The translations under genes were made by a program, and so were the position numbers. Below are positions 5,893-7,712 of a DNA stretch of 7,712 nucleotides, in pieces (the first letter of the stretch is position 1; every line of letters starts with the position of its first letter). The stretch lies in contig JACDGA010000077.1 in NCBI GenBank assembly GCA_013815505.1, positions 1-7,712 of the forward strand. Reading direction: 5' to 3'. The notes under the pieces are model-generated. The model saw only the letters and a list, made by a program, of their open reading frames with translations, did no database searches and was not told the DNA's origin. Origin of the DNA: Acidimicrobiia bacterium. GTDB lineage: Bacteria > Actinomycetota > Acidimicrobiia > Acidimicrobiales > Ilumatobacteraceae.

Positions 5893-6615
5893 TCACAGCA
5901 GCGCCTGGTAAGCCCCGCCGTCGACGTGGATCTGAGCACCGGTGAGGAACCCGGCCTGCTCGCTGCACAAGAAGGCGACGATCTGACCGAAGTCGTCGGG
6001 ATCGCCCATGCAGTCCTGTGGCGCGTCGCCATAGAGCTGCGTGACCCGCGGCGTGCGGTGCAGCCCTGGTTGCACCGAGTTGACCGTGACACCGCTGCCC
6101 GCCACCTCGCGTGCCAGCGTCTTGAGCATCCCCGTCACACCGGCCCTCGCCGTGTTCGACAGGATCAGGTTGGCCATGGGCTGACGGACGGCGAGCGATG
6201 TGATCGACACCACCCGGCCGAACTGGCGCTCCACCATCGAAGGGACCGCCGCCTTGCACATCGCCACGACCGCCATCAGGTTCATGTCGATCGCCGCCGG
6301 GTAGGCGTCGAGCGCCGTCTCGGCGAACGTGCCCGGCGGCGGCCCACCACCGTTCGTGACGAGGAGGTCGACAGTGCCGAGCACCTCGGTCGCCTCGCGC
6401 ACGAACCGCGTCCCACCCTCACCGTCGGAGACGTCGCACACGATCGGCACGCACCCGCCGCCGATGTCGGCTGCCGCCTCGTCGACGCGGCTGCGATCTC
6501 GGCCACAGATCACGACACGAGCCCCCTCCGCGGCGAGCGCCTTCGCCGACGCCCTGCCGAGTCCCGACGATGCCGCCGCCACCGCGGCACGCCTTCCACT
6601 GATGCCCAGGTCCAT
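5893..6615 (-). CDS. Atypical SDR-family protein (3-oxoacyl-ACP reductase-like) lacking the Tyr-Lys catalytic pair
   Basis: This 240-residue protein has a Rossmann fold. The dinucleotide motif is AAASSGLG at residues 13-20 (classical TGxxxGxG with Ala for Thr). CDV at 60-62 has the usual Asp, TNGGG at 87-91 replaces NNAG, and N112 is present. The C-terminal half has VTVNSVQPGLHRTPR at 176-190 and ends in HVDGG. The catalytic YxxxK is missing: the aligned segment after SITS (137-140) is SNTAR at 153-157, with Ser for Tyr and Arg for Lys. From memory this fits the CDD subgroup of BKR-like SDRs without a perfect NAD motif or tetrad (cd05344). A standard reductase activity is therefore doubtful and the substrate is unknown. 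ATG 6615 has GGTGAG 5 nt upstream. It is the first gene of a minus-strand pair with nudC. Confidence 0.88.
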   Translation of the reverse strand: MDLGISGRRAAVAAASSGLGRASAKALAAEGARVVICGRDRSRVDEAAADIGGGCVPIVCDVSDGEGGTRFVREATEVLGTVDLLVTNGGGPPPGTFAETALDAYPAAIDMNLMAVVAMCKAAVPSMVERQFGRVVSITSLAVRQPMANLILSNTARAGVTGMLKTLAREVAGSGVTVNSVQPGLHRTPRVTQLYGDAPQDCMGDPDDFGQIVAFLCSEQAGFLTGAQIHVDGGAYQALL

Positions 6616-6620
6616 GCCAG

Positions 6621-6626
6621 CTCACC
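6621..6626 (-). promoter_or_regulatory. Ribosome binding site of the SDR gene, overlapped by a possible -10 box
   Basis: On the minus strand GGTGAG lies 5 nt before the ATG at 6615 and fixes this start. It partly overlaps TACGGT (minus strand, 6629-6624), a TAnnnT match that would put transcription start almost at the ATG. A second match, TACGTT (6646-6641), would leave a short leader that keeps the ribosome site, and is the more sensible promoter candidate. Confidence 0.45.
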
Positions 6627-6644
6627 GTATCGACGCGGCGAACG

Positions 6645-6650
6645 TAGGCT
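6645..6650 (+). promoter_or_regulatory. Candidate -10 box of a leaderless promoter for coxD, in a divergent 41-nt gap
   Basis: TAGGCT fits TAnnnT and ends 6 nt before the GTG at 6657, so the coxD message could be leaderless; no Shine-Dalgarno is visible. No good -35 is seen at the expected place (around 6622-6627, tcaccg). The whole gap 6616-6656 separates two divergent genes, and the minus-strand TACGTT box overlaps this one by 2 nt. Transcription in the two directions is therefore likely to interfere or be co-controlled. Confidence 0.42.
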
Positions 6651-6656
6651 GGCGCG

Positions 6657-7577
6657 GTGCAACCGACCACCGTTCGCGCTGCGCTGCGGGAACAGGGCTA
6701 CCTCGCTGATGAGGGACTCGCCACCGTTGTCGCGCTCGCCATCGGGTTGCACCGGCCGCTGCTGCTCGAAGGCGAGGCCGGTGTCGGCAAGACCGAGTTG
6801 GCGAAGGTGCTCGCTGCGTGGCGCGGCGCCGAGCTGCTGCGCCTCCAGTGCTACGAGGGCATCGACGCCGCGCAGGCGTTGTACGACTGGGACTACAGCC
6901 GCCAGCTGCTCCATCTCCGGGCTGCCGAGGCCGCCGGCGCGACGTCGGGCCAGGACACCGCCGCGCTCGAGGCCGAGCTCTACGACGAGCGATTCCTCAT
7001 CAAGCGGGCCCTGCTGCGGGCGATCGACCCGGGCCCAGGAGTCTCGGTTCCCCCGGTGCTGCTCGTCGATGAGATCGACCGCGCCGACGACGAGTTCGAG
7101 GCGTTCCTGCTGGAGATCCTGTCGGACTTCCAGATCACGGTCCCCGAGCTGGGAACGTTCCGCGCCGAGGACCCGCCGCTCGTCGTCCTGACCAGCAACC
7201 GCACCCGTGACGTGCACGACGCACTCCGGCGACGCTGCCTCTACCACTGGATCGAGCACCCGACGTTCGAGCGCGAGGTCGCGATCGTCAAGCTGCGCGT
7301 CCCCGCCGTCGAGCACGCACTGGCGGCGCAGGTGTCGGCCGCCGTCGAGGCGATGCGTGAGCTGCGGCTGTACAAGCCACCCGGTGTCGCCGAGACGATC
7401 GACTGGACGGCGTCGCTCGCCCACCTCGGTGTCCGCGCCCTCGACGAGGACGCCGTCACGGCCACCCTCGGTGCGGTGCTCAAGTACCGCGAGGACCGAG
7501 ACCGTGTGACCGAGCACGGCGTCGCCCAGATCGTGAAGCGCGCGTTCGAACGCAGCACGAGCAGCAGCGTCAGCTGA
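6657..7577 (+). CDS. coxD: CoxD-like MoxR-family AAA+ ATPase
   Basis: This 306-residue MoxR-type AAA+ ATPase is of the kind encoded with Mo hydroxylases. Walker A is GEAGVGKT at 39-46, Walker B is VLLVDEID at 134-141, and the sensor-1 region is LTSNRTRD at 179-185 with N181 of sensor type. The Arg cluster LRRRC at 190-194 is the likely Arg finger, and the C-terminal lid covers about 205-300. In Oligotropha carboxidovorans, CoxD acts as a chaperone-like ATPase in maturation of the Mo site of CO dehydrogenase. Here it probably activates the CoxSLM enzyme encoded 3.3 kb upstream, together with CoxE. GTG 6657 is chosen because the conserved N-terminus follows at once and a TAnnnT box sits 6 nt upstream. 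The stop TGA (7575-7577) shares its last base with the coxE ATG. General MoxR chaperones look similar; the CoxE start next door supports CoxD. Confidence 0.9.
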   Translation: MQPTTVRAALREQGYLADEGLATVVALAIGLHRPLLLEGEAGVGKTELAKVLAAWRGAELLRLQCYEGIDAAQALYDWDYSRQLLHLRAAEAAGATSGQDTAALEAELYDERFLIKRALLRAIDPGPGVSVPPVLLVDEIDRADDEFEAFLLEILSDFQITVPELGTFRAEDPPLVVLTSNRTRDVHDALRRRCLYHWIEHPTFEREVAIVKLRVPAVEHALAAQVSAAVEAMRELRLYKPPGVAETIDWTASLAHLGVRALDEDAVTATLGAVLKYREDRDRVTEHGVAQIVKRAFERSTSSSVS

Positions 7578-7712
7578 TGGTCGCAGACGGTCAGGCTGGA
7601 CGCGTCGCCGTCACGTTCGCTCGCGTGCTGCGAGGTGCAGGGCTCGACGTGCCGGTGAGCAGCGTCGTCGCCTTCTCCGAGGCGCTCGCCGCCGTCGGCC
7701 TCGCCGAGCGCA
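7577..7712 (+). CDS. coxE: CoxE-like VWA-domain protein (5' end only)
   Basis: The first 45 codons are present and the frame runs open off the window end. The peptide has GRVAVTFARVLRGAGLDVPV at residues 8-27, followed by SSVVAFSEALAAVGL. This resembles the start of CoxE-type proteins, which carry a C-terminal von Willebrand factor A metal-binding domain and work with the MoxR ATPase CoxD. The VWA domain itself is beyond the window. ATG 7577-7579 overlaps the coxD stop by 1 nt (TGATG) and has no Shine-Dalgarno, so reinitiation after coxD is likely. Identification rests on this short N-terminal pattern plus position. Confidence 0.82.
   Translation, partial: MVADGQAGRVAVTFARVLRGAGLDVPVSSVVAFSEALAAVGLAER

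Noticed and set aside
5926..7191. 421-residue plus-strand open frame opposite the SDR gene and running into coxD
   Set aside because: Arg/Pro/Ser-rich shadow of two motif-bearing genes; it has no recognisable domain, and such open antisense frames are expected at high GC.
6510..7517. 335-residue minus-strand open frame antisense to coxD
   Set aside because: Composition is typical of a complementary-strand shadow (Val/Asp/Gly/Arg/Leu runs) and coxD has full AAA+ motifs.

Overview
The window comes from a GC-rich chromosome with the gene density of an actinobacterium. It has several 1-4 nt gene overlaps, GTG starts, and two TAnnnT boxes placed 6-7 nt before start codons, as in actinobacterial leaderless genes. 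An Acidimicrobiia-like host is my guess, from the combination of a form II cox cluster, a PAP2_3-type membrane enzyme and an AT-poor intergenic repeat. Nothing in the window proves it. I see no mobile element, tRNA, rRNA or CRISPR array.

Layout. (1) 1-3388, plus strand: the end of coxS, then coxL and coxM. These are the three subunits of a molybdenum hydroxylase of the xanthine oxidase / CO dehydrogenase family, in the order S-L-M. The large subunit carries the AYRGAGR active-site loop of form II (CODH-like) enzymes, not the Cys-containing loop of true CO dehydrogenase. (2) 3389-3530: a 142-nt gap with three imperfect copies of a roughly 36-40 nt repeat, a small hairpin and a candidate leaderless promoter. 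(3) 3531-5038, plus strand: a polytopic PAP2-family membrane phosphatase/phosphotransferase, followed after 5 nt by a small PIN-domain protein. (4) 4989-6615, minus strand: an atypical SDR protein, then nudC (NAD-capped RNA / NADH pyrophosphatase). The nudC 3' end overlaps the PIN gene by 50 nt. (5) 6616-6656: a 41-nt divergent promoter region. (6) 6657-7712, plus strand: coxD (MoxR-type AAA+ ATPase) and the start of coxE (VWA protein), cut by the window edge.

How they fit together. CoxS, CoxL and CoxM would form the enzyme: Fe-S protein, Mo-cofactor protein and FAD protein. CoxD and CoxE are the usual MoxR/VWA pair that matures or activates such enzymes. Here structural and maturation genes are separated by about 3.3 kb holding four genes with no obvious link to Mo enzymes, two of them on the opposite strand. 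I found no clear case for a wholly new system. The observations most worth checking are the PAP2-PIN / NudC overlapping block inside the cox locus, the SDR protein without the catalytic Tyr/Lys, the NudC zinc site with Asp in place of a Cys, and the intergenic repeat.
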